Shown here piece by piece: positions 1 to 11,419 of a DNA stretch of 64,000 nt. Source of the stretch: Nymphaea colorata (Eukaryota > Streptophyta > Magnoliopsida > Nymphaeales > Nymphaeaceae); assembly GCF_008831285.2 (NCBI RefSeq), contig NC_045144.1:8905886-8969885 (forward strand), read 5' to 3'. The notes beneath the pieces were generated by a model. The model was not told the DNA's origin. It worked only from the letters and a program-made list of their open reading frames with translations, and searched no databases. Positions within the stretch are counted from its first letter, which is position 1, and each line of letters starts with the position of its first letter. The position numbers and the translations under genes are program-made.

Positions 1-3000
1 TATGTTTTCATTACAATTTCCACATTGATTGTTTGTTGAGATGTTTGAAAGTCTGCCCACATCATGTCAAGGGATGAATTATGAATTCAGATTTTGCCCA
101 AAATCTATATCTCACATTTAGGCAAAATTAGATTAGACCTCTAACATCTAAAACCAATCTGCCTCTGATCAAGCCCATAATTTCAAAGCCTAATTCCAAC
201 ATCTAAACTAGATTATATTAGACCCCTGAACTAGTGCCATGTTGCAAAAGTCAAATCCAACATCTAACTGATGTTTTAGTTATGATTGTAATTTAGACCG
301 TACGATCAACATTTGAAGCAAATCATATTAGGTTGTGTTTTGAATCATTCATCTAAGACCAAAATTCAATTACTAAGAGAGGTCAGATTAGATGTTTGAT
401 CCAAATTGTAAATTTCTATTCCGAATGCAACACCAAATCTGGGTCAGATCAGACATCTGATCCAACTCACTTTATGTACAATCCAATGTAAATTTGGTCC
501 TTCAATGAAATACCCATCTGATTATTTTATAGATCTGCCAAATCTTGGATCATGGCTATGATGTTATTCTATGATTAGATAAATTTTGATTGTAGGATTG
601 CCGGTTCGGGGAGTAACTTGGAGACAGTTTTAGAAAAGATGTAAAGTATATGAATGATTTATGATTTTCAATTATTCTTTGTATAGTGTTGCCAAAAAAA
701 TTGTTGCATGAATGATTAGGACCTGCAAGATGTAGAAAGTTAACTTTGATATCCCCATCAAAAGAGTTTGTATTGATTATTTCATATTTGATATATGTCT
801 ACATGGGGAAATTGAAAGCTTTATCTTTGGACAAAGATATGTTTCATTACAATGTCCTCTTGTTTGTTCATTGAGATATTTGAAAGTTTGCCCCATCTTG
901 TTAGTGGATAGATTAGGAATTCAGATTTTGTCGAAAATCTAAGTCCAATTTGCATCAAATTAAATTAGACCTCTGATCCACACTTTGAATCTAAAACTGA
1001 AATCCAACATCTAAAACAGATCAGATTAGACCTTCGGTCAAACTTTTGTTTTCAAAGGCTAATTCCAACAACTAAATGATCAGATTAGACCTCTTATGTA
1101 GTGTCGTGATGCAAAATTCAAATACAACATCTAAAGGAGGTTTTAATTATGCTTATGACTAGATCATATGTTAAACATTCAAAACATTTGAAGCGGATCA
1201 TATTAGGCATGTGTTTTGAATCCTTGATCTAAAACAAAAATCCAATAACTAAGCCAAGTCAGATTAGATGTTTGATCTAAATTGTAAATCTCTAGTTCGA
1301 ATTGTACACCAAATCTGGTTCAAGTCAGACCTTTGATCCATCTCACTTCTTGTACGATCTTTTGTAAATTTGGCCATTCATCCAAATACACATCTAATTA
1401 TTGTTTATATCTGCCAAATCTTAGATCATGACTATGATGTTATTCTGTGATTAGATAAATGTTGGTTGTCAGATCACCGGTTCGAGAAGTTGCTTGGAGA
1501 CAGTTTTAGAAAAGGAATTGTAAATTATATGAACAATTCACGATCTCCAATGATTTTTTGTATAGTATTACTAAAAAGATTGTTGCATGAAAGATTTAGA
1601 CCTGCAAGTGGTAGAAAATTAACTTTGATATCTCCATCGAAAAGCTTGTGTTGAAGATTTCATATTTAATATATGTCTACATAGAGAAATTATAATCTTT
1701 ATCTTTAGACAAAGATATGTTTTCAATACAATGTCTGCCTTGATGGTTTTTTGGGATGTTTAAAAATACACCCACATCATGTGAAGATCCGGATTAGGAA
1801 TTCAAATTTTGCCCAAAATCTAAATCCAACATTTAGACCAAATTAAATTAGAGGTTTGATCCACACCATGGATCTAAAACTGAAATCCGACATCTAAAAC
1901 CGATCAAATTAGACCTCTTATCAAACCCCTGTTTTCAAAGCCAAAGTCCAACATCTAAACCAGATTAGATTAGACCTCTGATCTAGAGTCGTGATGCAAA
2001 AGTCAAATCCTAAATCTAAACCAAGTTTTAATTATGTTTGTGATTTAGATCGTATGTTCAATATTCAAATTCAACATTTGAATCAAATCATATTAGGTCT
2101 GTGTTTTTAATCCTTGATCTAAAACCAAAAATCGAACAACTGAGCCAGGTCAGATTAGATGTTTGATCCAAATTGTCAATCTCTAATCCGACTTCAACAC
2201 CAAATCCAAGTTAGATCAAACTTCTGATCTAACTCACTTCATGTATGATATAATGTAAATTTGGTCATTCATCCAAATACCCATCTGATTATTTTTTGGA
2301 TCTGCCAAATTTTGGATGATGGTTTGTATTGAAGATTTCATAGTTGATATGCCTACAAGGGAAAATTGGAATCATTATCTTTCAACAAAGGTATATTTTC
2401 ATTACAATGTCCGTCTCGATTGTTTACTGGGTTGTTTGAAAGTCAGTCCACGTCATGTCAAGGGATGGATTAGGAATTCAGGTTTAGCCTAAAATCTAAA
2501 TTCAACATTTAAACCAAATTAAATTAGACCTTCGATCCATGCCTTGGATCTAAAACCGATCATATTAGTCATTTGATCAAAACCGTAATTTCAAAGCCCA
2601 ATTCCAACATCTAAACCAGATCAAATTAGACCTTTGATCTAGAGTCGTGATGCAAAAGTCAAATCCAACATCTAAAATATATATTAATTATACTTGTGAT
2701 TTAGACTCTATGTTCAACATTCAAGTCCAACATTTGAAGCAGATCATATTAGGCAATGTTTTGAATCCTTAATTTAAAACCAAAATCCAACAACTGAACC
2801 TGGTCACATTAGATGTTTGACTTTGATCTAGATTGTAAATCTCTATTCTGAATTCAACACTAAATCTAGGTTACATCAGACCTTTGATCCAACCCACTTC
2901 ATGTATGATCAAATGTAAATTTGGTCGTTCATCCAAATACTCATTTGATTATTTTTTATCTCCACCAAATCTAGTTTCATGGCTCTGATGTTACATCTAG

Positions 3001-3800
3001 ACCAGTTCAAATTGCATTCTCTAATCTAAATTTGAGATGTAAAAATCAAATCTAACTTAGAAATAGGATCAGATTAGACCTCTCATCCAAATGCCAAGTT
3101 CGAATCCCACATCTAACTCAGAACAATTCGGCCTTTAATTTAGATCCCGGTGATAAGTCCAAAACCCAAAGTCAACAACTAACTCATATCAGATCAGACA
3201 TCTGATCCAAACTATAGATTTCAAATTTAGATTTAACACCAAATCCAGGTTAGGTCAAACTACTCATACCACCCACCTGATCTACGATCCAATTTTTCAT
3301 TCATCCAAATACCCCTCTGATTATCTTTGATATCTGCCAAATCTTATATCATGATTGTGATATTGTTTTTCTTTAAATAAATGTTGGGTGTAGGATCGCT
3401 GGTCGGGTTGATTGATTGGGGACGGTTTTAGAAAAAATGAGATTTATATTGTGTCAATAATTTAGATCTCCAACAACTTTTATTGTAGTGTTGTAAAAAA
3501 GATTGATATCAATACTTGCACCAAAAGTTTAAAACATCCCAATGTTAGAAAATTAACTTTGATAACTCCCTTAAAAGATTTTGTTTTGAATATTTGATAT
3601 TTAATAGATGTATATATAGAAAATTTAAATCTTTATCTTTTCAACAAAGATACGTTTTTGTTACCATGTCCCTTGAATTTGCTTATTGGGATGTTTTGAA
3701 GCTAGCCCTTATTATTTAAAGCGGTGGATATTATGGATTTGGATTTCACCATAAGTCTAAATCCAACAATTAAACCAAATCATATTAGATCTCGAAGCTG
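1..3800. repeat. Diverged tandem-repeat array (about 0.7-1.3 kb units)
   Basis: A landmark beginning TATGTTTTCATTACAAT recurs at about 1, 838, 1716, 2392 and 3651, so units are about 837, 878, 676 and 1259 bp long. Each unit runs through the same order of blocks: a landmark, a block rich in the words 'ccaacatctaaacc' and 'cagattagacctctgatc', a block with 'cacttcatgtatgatc', and an end with 'tctgccaaatcttggatcatgg'. Within units a shorter word of about 50-60 bp also repeats, so the array has two levels. Copies differ at many positions, so it is old. No ORF of note lies in it. It could be a dispersed satellite-like array or tandem repeats from a large retrotransposon; the sequence alone does not decide. 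Confidence 0.8.
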
Positions 3801-4383
3801 CGCGTGATCCTCATTATGGCATTATGATACCCATTTGAAACTTGCATATATTTTTTTTTTTGGTCTACTATGCACTTATTTTCAGTGTGGTAAAGTTGCA
3901 ACTTTGTGCTCTCCCGTACTTGGAATTAGATAATGAAAGACTTATACTACAAGTGGTTCGAGCAAGTTGTGGACTATGACGCATTTCCTTTGAGCAGGTG
4001 TGCATGATTGAAGTTTACTTATTGTTTTCTATTGCTGTTTTAGCTCCATCTTTTTACCCGCTCCAAATAGACCACAATGGTAGCTTGAGTAGCAGCAACC
4101 TTAAGGCAATGCCAGACGGTAAATTTTTTGAGCAGATGTTTCCTAGTTGTAGCCTTAAAAGGATAAATTATGTACATGATTAGGGAATACTCTGTTTATA
4201 GTAAAGCAATTTTTTCTCTTCTGAAGCTTGCAACTTGAGGATGAGACCTCTATTAACTTGTTTGATATGCCATATATGTATGTCCTTGTATTGCCTGTTG
4301 ATTTCCTGTATTTATATTCTGTAGTACTTGTCAATCTTTTTATATGTACATCTACAATTGTGGGACTTCTATTCTCTTGCCAG

Positions 4384-4470
4384 TGCTTTCTTGAGGGGAG
4401 ACACCAACTAATGTGTCTTCCACCTCATTATTCAACTGCTGAAGGTGACCTTATGGATCTCTTTCAATTG
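4384..4470 (+). pseudogene. GCP4-like pseudogene, exon fragment A
   Basis: An 87-bp exon-like block preceded by a pyrimidine tract and CAG and followed by GTAGGT. It reads C-F-L-E-G-R-H-Q-L-M-C-L-P-P-H, then S-T-A-E-G-D-L-M-D-L-F-Q-L. This resembles the segment of plant gamma-tubulin complex component 4 that follows the GDFFQ motif (LEESRQLMRLPP...STAEADLM.PFQL in intact proteins, from memory of the family). GCP4 is part of the gamma-tubulin ring complex that nucleates microtubules. The exon boundary falls where expected. Neighbouring GCP4 exons are missing or unrecognisable, so this is a relic. Two more relic exons lie downstream on the same strand in the right order. Confidence 0.6.
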
Positions 4471-4552
4471 GTAGGTCTTATCATGCTCTTTTAGGCTCTT
4501 CACGTTTATCAGCGCAGAGCATTGCGTATGATTTTTCTACTTACGTACCTCA

Positions 4553-4557
4553 GTTGG
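4553..4557. repeat. Target-site duplication GTTGG, left
   Basis: GTTGG directly precedes the solo LTR and recurs exactly after its end at 7513-7517, as expected for LTR-retrotransposon insertion. Confidence 0.8.
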
Positions 4558-4737
4558 TGTCATCATCCCAAATTTTTTTAAAAAGAATGCCCTCTTTTAT
4601 TAAAAACACAAAACCCAATTTTTGGATCTAAATTGGTCCAAAGTCACAATCCAAATTAGATCCAAAAACACAAGTTCAAATCCAAATCAAGCATTTGAGA
4701 ACCATTTGCCCTTCCTTTTAACAAAAATGCCTCTTTT

Positions 4738-5265
4738 TAGATGGTGATTTTGGTTTTTTTGGTAAACAAGACCCATTTGCCCTTTCTTTTTTATAAAGAA
4801 CTTTCTTCTAGAGGGTGATTTTGGTAATTTTAGTAAACAAGACCCATTTGCTCCTCTTTTTTTATAAAGAACTTCCTTTTAAAGGGTAATTTTGGTCTTT
4901 TTGATAAACAAGACCCATTTGCCTCTCCTTTTTTACAAAGAACCTCCTTTTAGAGGGTAATTTTAGTCTTTTTGGATGGACAAGACCAATTTACCCTTTT
5001 TTTGACAAAAAGTCTCATTTTAAAGAGTAATTTTAGTCTTTTTGGGTAGACAAGACCAATTTGCCCTTTCTTTTGACAAAAAAGTCTCCTTTTAGAGGGT
5101 AATTTTAGTCTTTTTGGGTGGACAAGACCAATTTGTCTTTCCTTTTGACAAAAAATATCCTTTTAGAGAGTGATTTTAGTCTTTTTGGGTGGATATGACT
5201 CATTTGCCCTTCCTTTTGACAAAAAGTCTCCTTTTAGAGGGTGATTTTAGTCTTTTTAGGTCAAA
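4738..5265 (+). repeat. 71-bp minisatellite, about 8 copies, inside the solo LTR
   Basis: The word 'tagaggGTgATTTTagtcttttt' followed by 'acaagacc.atttgccctt' recurs at about 4738, 4810, 4881, 4952, 5022, 5093, 5164 and 5235, a period close to 71 bp. The later copies resemble each other more than the first ones. The array lies just upstream of the LTR's TATA box, the usual place for enhancer-like repeats in plant LTRs. Confidence 0.85.
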
Positions 5266-5301
5266 AAAATTCAAATTTAGGGTTTTGGCTCCAAAATCCT
5301 C

Positions 5302-5309
5302 TATAAATA
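5302..5309 (+). promoter_or_regulatory. TATA box of the solo LTR
   Basis: CTATAAATACCCC is a good plant TATA box. It is followed by a pyrimidine-rich leader and lies right after the minisatellite, which fits a U3/R boundary in plus orientation. Activity is not known. Confidence 0.55.
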
Positions 5310-5547
5310 CCCCTCACTTCCCTCCTCTTGGGCAAGAGTTGGTATTGGGAGAAACCCTACAGTATTCTCACTTAAAGACTTAGGGTTTCTCTTGAGCTCT
5401 TTCTCTCTCCCTCTTCCTCTTTCCACTCCTCTCCAACTTGGAGCAAGCCACAACCCTCTTGGAGCTTCACTCAAGGGGATCTTCAATATAGGGTGTTCAT
5501 TTTTCCAAAAGCTATTCTCACTAAAGGTATGTAATCAATATCTCATC

Positions 5548-5850
5548 TCTTTCTTTCTTCATTTTCCTCTCTTCTTCATCTCCCCATGGCCAACGGAGAT
5601 AGCACTTAACATCTTTTTAGAGACAAAAGGCTATGCTCAAGTTCACCGGGAGCATAGAAAGATGAGATAATCTTTCATTTCAAGATTGAATCATGTTTTT
5701 CCTTCTATTGAATATAGCATTGCCTTCCTTTCTTCATTTTCTTCTCATCTTTATCTCCCCATGGCCAAAGGAGATAGCACTCAACCTCTTCTTAGAGACA
5801 AGAGGCTATGCTCAAGTGCACCGGGAGTATGGAAAGATGAGATGATCCTT
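5548..5850 (+). repeat. Two-copy tandem duplication inside the solo LTR (about 180-bp period)
   Basis: The block 'cttcttcatctccccatggcc' plus 'ggagatagcac', 'agagacaaaaggctatgctcaag' and 'accgggag.at.gaaagatgaga' occurs at about 5548-5670 and again at about 5727-5850 with roughly 10 percent difference. Confidence 0.75.
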
Positions 5851-7512
5851 TATTTCATAGTTATATTATGCCCTCCTTTCTAGTTGAATCTTTCTCTTCC
5901 TATCATCCTCTCTTTCTCTCTCTCTTTCTTTCCTTTCTTGAATATTGTCCATGTATCACCCATGCATAGTTATTTGGTTTTCCCTCCATATGTGAATGTA
6001 TGGTGAGAATGAGAGTGTGGTTTGGGGAATCTTTATTTTCATATTGATTTTTGAGGTTGGGACTTGTCCATCCCGGGTAAAACCCTCACGAATATGTACA
6101 TGTTAATATGCATTTGCATGACATTTCACGTTAGTTTTCTTGTCATCCCATTAAGAACCCTAATGAGCATCTTATTGTATGATTTGTTTCCTTCCATACC
6201 CAACGGTGGAAGAAATATATCCCTTGTGGCAAACTAAATCATAACATTCTATGTTTTTACATAAATCATATTTTTCAAAACATTTTCAAAAAAAATCTCT
6301 CTAATGCGGTCTTGGAGACTTAGCTTAGGCTCTTGCATGAGCCCAAGCTCCCTTCCGGCCTATATCAAAATTAGAAGTCGGCTATTTTCAAATCATTCCT
6401 TGATTTTCATATTCATGAAAACGTATGCGTATATACATGTTATATACGTATGCATGCACATGAATATCTTTATTTGTTGTTTCTCTTTTTATGATTTAAC
6501 ATACTTTTATAAACTCTCGTATATGTATATATAAATATATATATATATATGTACGTGTATTCCATTTTAAAATCTCTCTTTCTCTTTCTAAAATGATCGT
6601 CTCTTCTCTACTTGATATAACATCATTTTCATAAGCTTTCATATATGTATACAAATACATATCTTTCTTTTTCAAAACATGTGATTTTATGATTTTCAAT
6701 ATCTTTTCTTTCTCTATATCCCTCTTTGGATGTAGTCCTTCATCTTTTTCATTCTTCCAATATCTTATCATTTAAGTTTTTAATTTTTCATTTACCGACT
6801 TCATTAAGACCACAACTCAAGTAATGACCAAATATTGGATTCATGCTTGATGGTCTACAATCTCAATCCATTTTCAAAAACTTTTCTTTCTTATATATGA
6901 TAACTATGAAAATAAAAATATTAGATGTATGTTATGGTAGGAATGCCTTAGATGAATGTTGTGGTAGGAATGAGTCATTTTTCTTCCATTCATCTTAGGA
7001 TTGATGCATTCATGCATTCACTTCCACTCAATATCACAAATAAGCACAAACACATCTCTAAAAGAATTTAAGCAAGATGAGATGGAGCTCTAACTAGGTG
7101 GTAACCGAATTAGAGCAAAATCTCAAACCTACTTAAAGTCTTAAGAGAACACTAAAATGACTTTAAAGTGATTCCCCAAGCTTTTCAAATGATATTTAAA
7201 AGATTTCTCAACTCTACTTTTCATCAAAATGTTTCACATTCTCAAGCAATTGTTCAAGAACCTTCTCAAAAGTTTGAAACATCAAACTTCCAATATTCTT
7301 CTTCACCGCATATAGAATCAAAAAGATGTTTAAGCCAAAATAAAATGCATCAATAATAAACATAGCCCTTGGATTGATTACCCCAGGTAAAGGCGCCGGG
7401 AATGGTTGATCCTCGCACCGACGGGCGAGTCCCTTTCTCTTTTATTTTCAAATAAAAATCTCATTTTTCTGGAACACTCCAAAAGCAAACCAAAAATTTT
7501 GGGATGCAAACA

Positions 7513-8606
7513 GTTGGCAAATTTATGTTAGAAATTCACGTTAAGTTGACAAGGAAACATAGCAAAATTGTTAACTGATTTTAGAATAGATTAATTACGT
7601 AAAACCTATCAAATTTAGTTGTCACTCTGCAAAAAAAAGTGCTCTAAGAGTAGGCTGCATTTTTAGCAATTTGCATGATAACATCATGTGAATGTGCGCA
7701 TAAGATTTTAAATGCATGTATATTTTCATTAGGATATCTGGATGGCAATAACCTAGTTTCATCCGCTTGTTAGTTTATCTTGCAATTCTTATGGATTTGT
7801 TTTAGCTTGCCTTTCACCAGTCTAGGATATCATATACGAGAAGGTATGTAAACATTTTCAGAATTGAACATCAAGTAATTTTATTAATATGCAAAATTTT
7901 TTATCCATACGCTGCATATCTTTCAATTAATTTGAATCAGTGAGTGCAAAAGGGTTTGGCATTTGTTAAAAAAAAAGTTGCTGCCCTATCTTGTATTTTT
8001 CAGTTGTTTTTTTTGCTTTCTTGGAAATAAATAATATTAGTATATATTTGATGCACTTGTCATTGATGTGAATGGAGTGCAGACAGCAATGGCCTTCACA
8101 GCAGGTCACAATATGAAAAATAATAAGCATGGATAAGCATGTCTGTATGGCTTCTCTTCTTCAAAACCCATATTTAAGGTGGAATTTTGATTCAAACTTT
8201 GTGCCAAGCCACTTACTGCATTTAATGCATTTGAAAGAGAAACCTAAACAAGTGATTACTGCTAGTGATTGTCTTTTTTGCCAGTTGCGCTTTGTACAAA
8301 TTTTAAAATTCTGGAGTACGAGACGCTTTTAAATGTTTTATTAAACAGTTGATTTGGCAAGTCTTTATGAAGACTATATGACTGTGACGACGTGAATATA
8401 TCTGATGGTCAAACGAAGCATTATCATAAAAAAAACTTGTAGGATGTAACTGTTACTATATAAAGCTAAATGCTTGAACAATCATCTTATTCATGTCTGG
8501 TTTAAAATGTCCTCATAAAACAGACAAAAAGAGGTATGAGTGAAGGATTATGTTATTGTAAAGCAAAGTTTTCTCCCTTGTCTTGATTTGTGCCCATCAA
8601 GATTGC
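7513..8606 (+). other. Probable intron remnant of the GCP4 pseudogene
   Basis: AT-rich DNA between the solo LTR and the next relic exon. I find no recognisable exon in it. Short open frames here, such as one at 8129-8332, have no family resemblance. Confidence 0.4.
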
Positions 8607-8769
8607 AGTCTGAAGTTGAGGCAGTATCTTTCAAGCTTAAAAGCTGGCGGTGGCAGGAGTTCTGATTCTCTACTGGGTATTCCTTCTCTAAGCCTAGTGC
8701 CTGATGGATGGGATGCCATTGCACTCGGGTATTCAGTTGATTGGCCTTTACAGCTTTTCTTTACATAGG
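8607..8769 (+). pseudogene. GCP4-like pseudogene, exon fragment B
   Basis: After a 3' splice-like 'gattgcag' an open block encodes S-L-V-P-D-G-W-D-A-I-A-L-G, then Y-S-V-D-W-P-L-Q-L-F-F-T. The D-G-W-D-x-I-A-L-x-Y-S-V-D-W-P-L-Q-L-F-F-T stretch is a strong signature of plant gamma-tubulin complex component 4. In intact proteins it is followed by Q-E-V-L-S-K-Y; here a TAG comes immediately after T. The N-terminal part of the block does not match the family well. It lies downstream of fragment A and upstream of fragment C in the order of the real gene, so the three form one broken gene copy spread over about 6.7 kb. Confidence 0.8.
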
Positions 8770-11040
8770 GAGTTGATATACTTCATTTTTGGGGCACCAT
8801 GATGCATATGCTTGAAGCTATATTTTTTTCAGGTAGTGTCGGGTTTTCCAATATTTGCTTAAAGTTAAGCGTATATAGATAGAATTGGAAAAACAATGGG
8901 CTTCAACAATGCACCAAGATCACATGGATTTTGCAAAGAACCATAAGGATCGTAGGTAGTATTCCAAACAACATCGACAGCATTCCAAACCAGCGTGGCA
9001 TGTTTGGGAACACTTGGCCTTTTAAACAATGAATCTATAGTTTTATATTCAGGCTATCATTTCGGACTTTGCATTACCTTGTATTTAAATGGATTCTGTT
9101 CAGTAATGGTATACTATCAGCAGTTTCTTGCTCGGATGTTGCCTCTGGTAGCTGCTTACTAAAGTTAGCTGCCCGGCTGGTATTAATAGTACTTCCAATT
9201 TTTGTGAGTTGAAAAGAATGCTTTGAAAGTGAAAGAATGGGGGAAGTATGAGGAAAATGAATAGAAGGGAGCGAAGTGAAATCTATTGAAGTTGGAGGAC
9301 ATCCTTTTCACATCGTAACCTTGCAGCATGTGGTATAGCCCATTGTTGATAAAGAATGTCAGTGTTTATAACTTAATCTTACAAATCCAGTTTTGTAATT
9401 TCCAACAAGATGGATAACATTGAAGATCTTTGGCATCCAATAGCAAAGAATAGATATCTTGGTAAAAACTAAAGAGCATTGGAACTTCATTTTTGGTGGA
9501 AACAAATCGTGGTTTGATTGAGTCTCTTTTGTTCTAATGGTTGGAAAGAAATGGTGGTTGTCACAGTGATGTGGGAAATAGGAGTAACTGAAAGTTGGGC
9601 AAAGGTTGCAACCAGGACCTACAGACAATAGTTGTTCAGAGATAACATTACTGGGTCTAGGTCATTTGGAGTTGAGATCATCAAATGATTGGTACCACCT
9701 GTTTGTTGGAAGCAGTTCTTTTCAAATCTCATTGGGACATCTATATGGCAGCTATTAGGCCATTAGGCCATTATATTACACTGCAGACTGCAGTTGATCA
9801 TATTACATGCCCACAATATACTTGTTTAGGATGAACGTCAATTACTAATTGTTAGAACCATGTTCAAGGACGTCACCATTTTTGAGCTATTTGGTAGACA
9901 ATATTTTGTTATTATTTACGATTGTGTCTTGTAGCTTTCAAATGATTATGATGGTGCTCTTTGGGCAAGATTCTTTGGTGATTGTGGGTTTTTGCTTTAG
10001 GAGTGGAAAAAGTAATCTTAGGGAAAATCATGCAGGCGTTTGGAGTATGCTGAATCCAAATTATTGTTACAAGCACAACACTTGTTCTAGTCTATGAATG
10101 TCATGTAGAGAAGTTCTCATAGGATACATGCAATCAGTTCCTATTCTTGAGTCCTCAGTACTTCACTAGAGCTCAATTGCAACACTTGTAAACATCGTTG
10201 CATTAGAAAGAAAGGAAACATGGCATCATTGGGTATTTGCTAATGATGGTGAATGATGTCATTGGAGTTCTCCCATTTTATTGCCCCCATTAGTTCTTCT
10301 TAAAAGTCTGTCGAGTTGTTTCTCTAAATAGAAAAGTTAAAGGTAAAGAAGTAAGGAAGGACCATGTGGAGACCTGTTAAAGATTTTCCAACCTAATGTC
10401 CTGGTGTTCCTTGGCTTTGTCTTCTTTTGCTGGAGTCTTGCGTGTCAAATGGAGCTTGCTTTTTTCACCTGTGTCACTTTGGTCAACATGAAACATGCAA
10501 TCCAATGGAAATCAAATGCGTGGGAATATTGAATAAGAAGACAAGTGCTAGTGAAGGCTGACGGATGGAGGACAGCAAGATTTTGTCAAGTAAATAACCT
10601 GGGATCATGTTATTGGTTTGCTAACACTTTCTATTAGTCTCTGTAAGTTTGCTGGCCTTTTAAGATTGCTCCATGGATTTCATCATGCCGTCTCGCAGGT
10701 TGCATTCTGTGGAAAAGAGGTTAAACCTTTGCAACCACTCCTCTAGGCAAATTATCGTAGAAAACACAATCTTAACTCTAGCAGCTAACAGGTAAGGTGC
10801 TCATAAAAGAGAGGGTCAATTAGAACAAGAAAAGCCACCTATAGCCAACAGAAAAAAAGGAGATACTGAGGAAATGCAAACATGTTTGCCAATAAACACT
10901 TTGATGGTATCATGATTTTATCTTCTTTTCCATGTTTTATTTATGTAAAATGACATTTTCGCACGTTAATATTGACTTTATTATGTGTTTGATTGTGTTA
11001 AAGATGATCTCTTCAGTTAACGTGTATTTGTGTTTTTAGT
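8770..11040 (+). other. Probable intron and lost-exon region of the GCP4 pseudogene
   Basis: The conserved GCP4 exons that should follow fragment B (from QEVLSKY onward) were looked for and not found. The stretch is AT-rich with scattered short ORFs (for example 9359-9628 minus and 9849-10097 plus) that resemble nothing I know. Confidence 0.4.
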
Positions 11041-11123
11041 TGGATGTCAAAGTCTCAAGGAATCTTTTGCAACAATGTCTTCAAGACTCACATGATATCA
11101 CAGACCTGGGCTTCCAACAGGAG
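11041..11123 (+). pseudogene. GCP4-like pseudogene, exon fragment C
   Basis: After 'gtgtttttag' the block reads L-D-V-K-V-S-R-N-L-L-Q-Q-C-L-Q-D-S-H-D-I-T-D-L, then G-F-Q-Q-E, followed by a TAAGTA that looks like a decayed GTAAGT donor. Intact GCP4 has (V/L)DVIESQWN.LQ..IQDSHDFTEL.GFHQE here, starting at the same exon border. The resemblance is clear, but the sequence has drifted (VIESQWN became KVSRN) and has lost two residues. With fragments A and B it supports a dead GCP4 copy on the plus strand. Confidence 0.6.
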
Positions 11124-11328
11124 TAAGTAGAGGTTTGCCTACTACATATTCCCCTCTTTTTCTTTTCCCTTTGGCATGCTTCATTATGTAAACGGAGGAC
11201 AGACTGAACTGGGTATATTACTTTTCCAAGATAAAATATTTCAACCAACAAATTCCTTCAAGTAAATATTTCCCTTACAATGATTTATATGATTTTTATA
11301 ATAAAAAGCCCTTAAAAGGATAGGGCGT

Positions 11329-11331
<3 letters not shown>

Positions 11332-11399
<68 letters not shown>

Positions 11400-11418
11400 G
11401 TATATATATATATATATG
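11332..11418. repeat. (TA)n microsatellite
   Basis: A near-pure TA tract of about 55 bp, a short TGTA interruption, then more TA. Confidence 0.95.
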
Positions 11419-11419
11419 A

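Larger units (their letters stand above)
4558..7512 (+). mobile_element. Solo LTR, 2955 bp
   Basis: The block starts TGTCATCATCCCAAATTTTT and ends AAAAATTTTGGGATGCAAACA. The reverse complement of the end (TGTTTGCATCCCAAAATTTTT) matches the start, so it has the TG...CA inverted termini of an LTR, and exact 5-bp GTTGG duplications flank it. There is no second LTR, primer site or internal domain nearby, so it is best read as a solo LTR left by recombination. It contains a 71-bp minisatellite, a TATA box and a further tandem duplication of about 180 bp. A possible poly(A) signal AATAAA lies near 7452. The TATA box suggests plus orientation. It sits between two relic exons of the GCP4 pseudogene, so it probably landed in an intron. 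Such long, repeat-bearing LTRs suggest a large Gypsy-type element (inference). Confidence 0.85.

Noticed and set aside
3890-3990. Exon-like block before 'gcaggtgtgc' with L-C-A-L-P-Y-L-E-L-D-N-E-R-L-I-L
   Set aside because: I considered it as an upstream GCP4 exon, but I cannot match it to that protein and the frame stops before the donor-like site.
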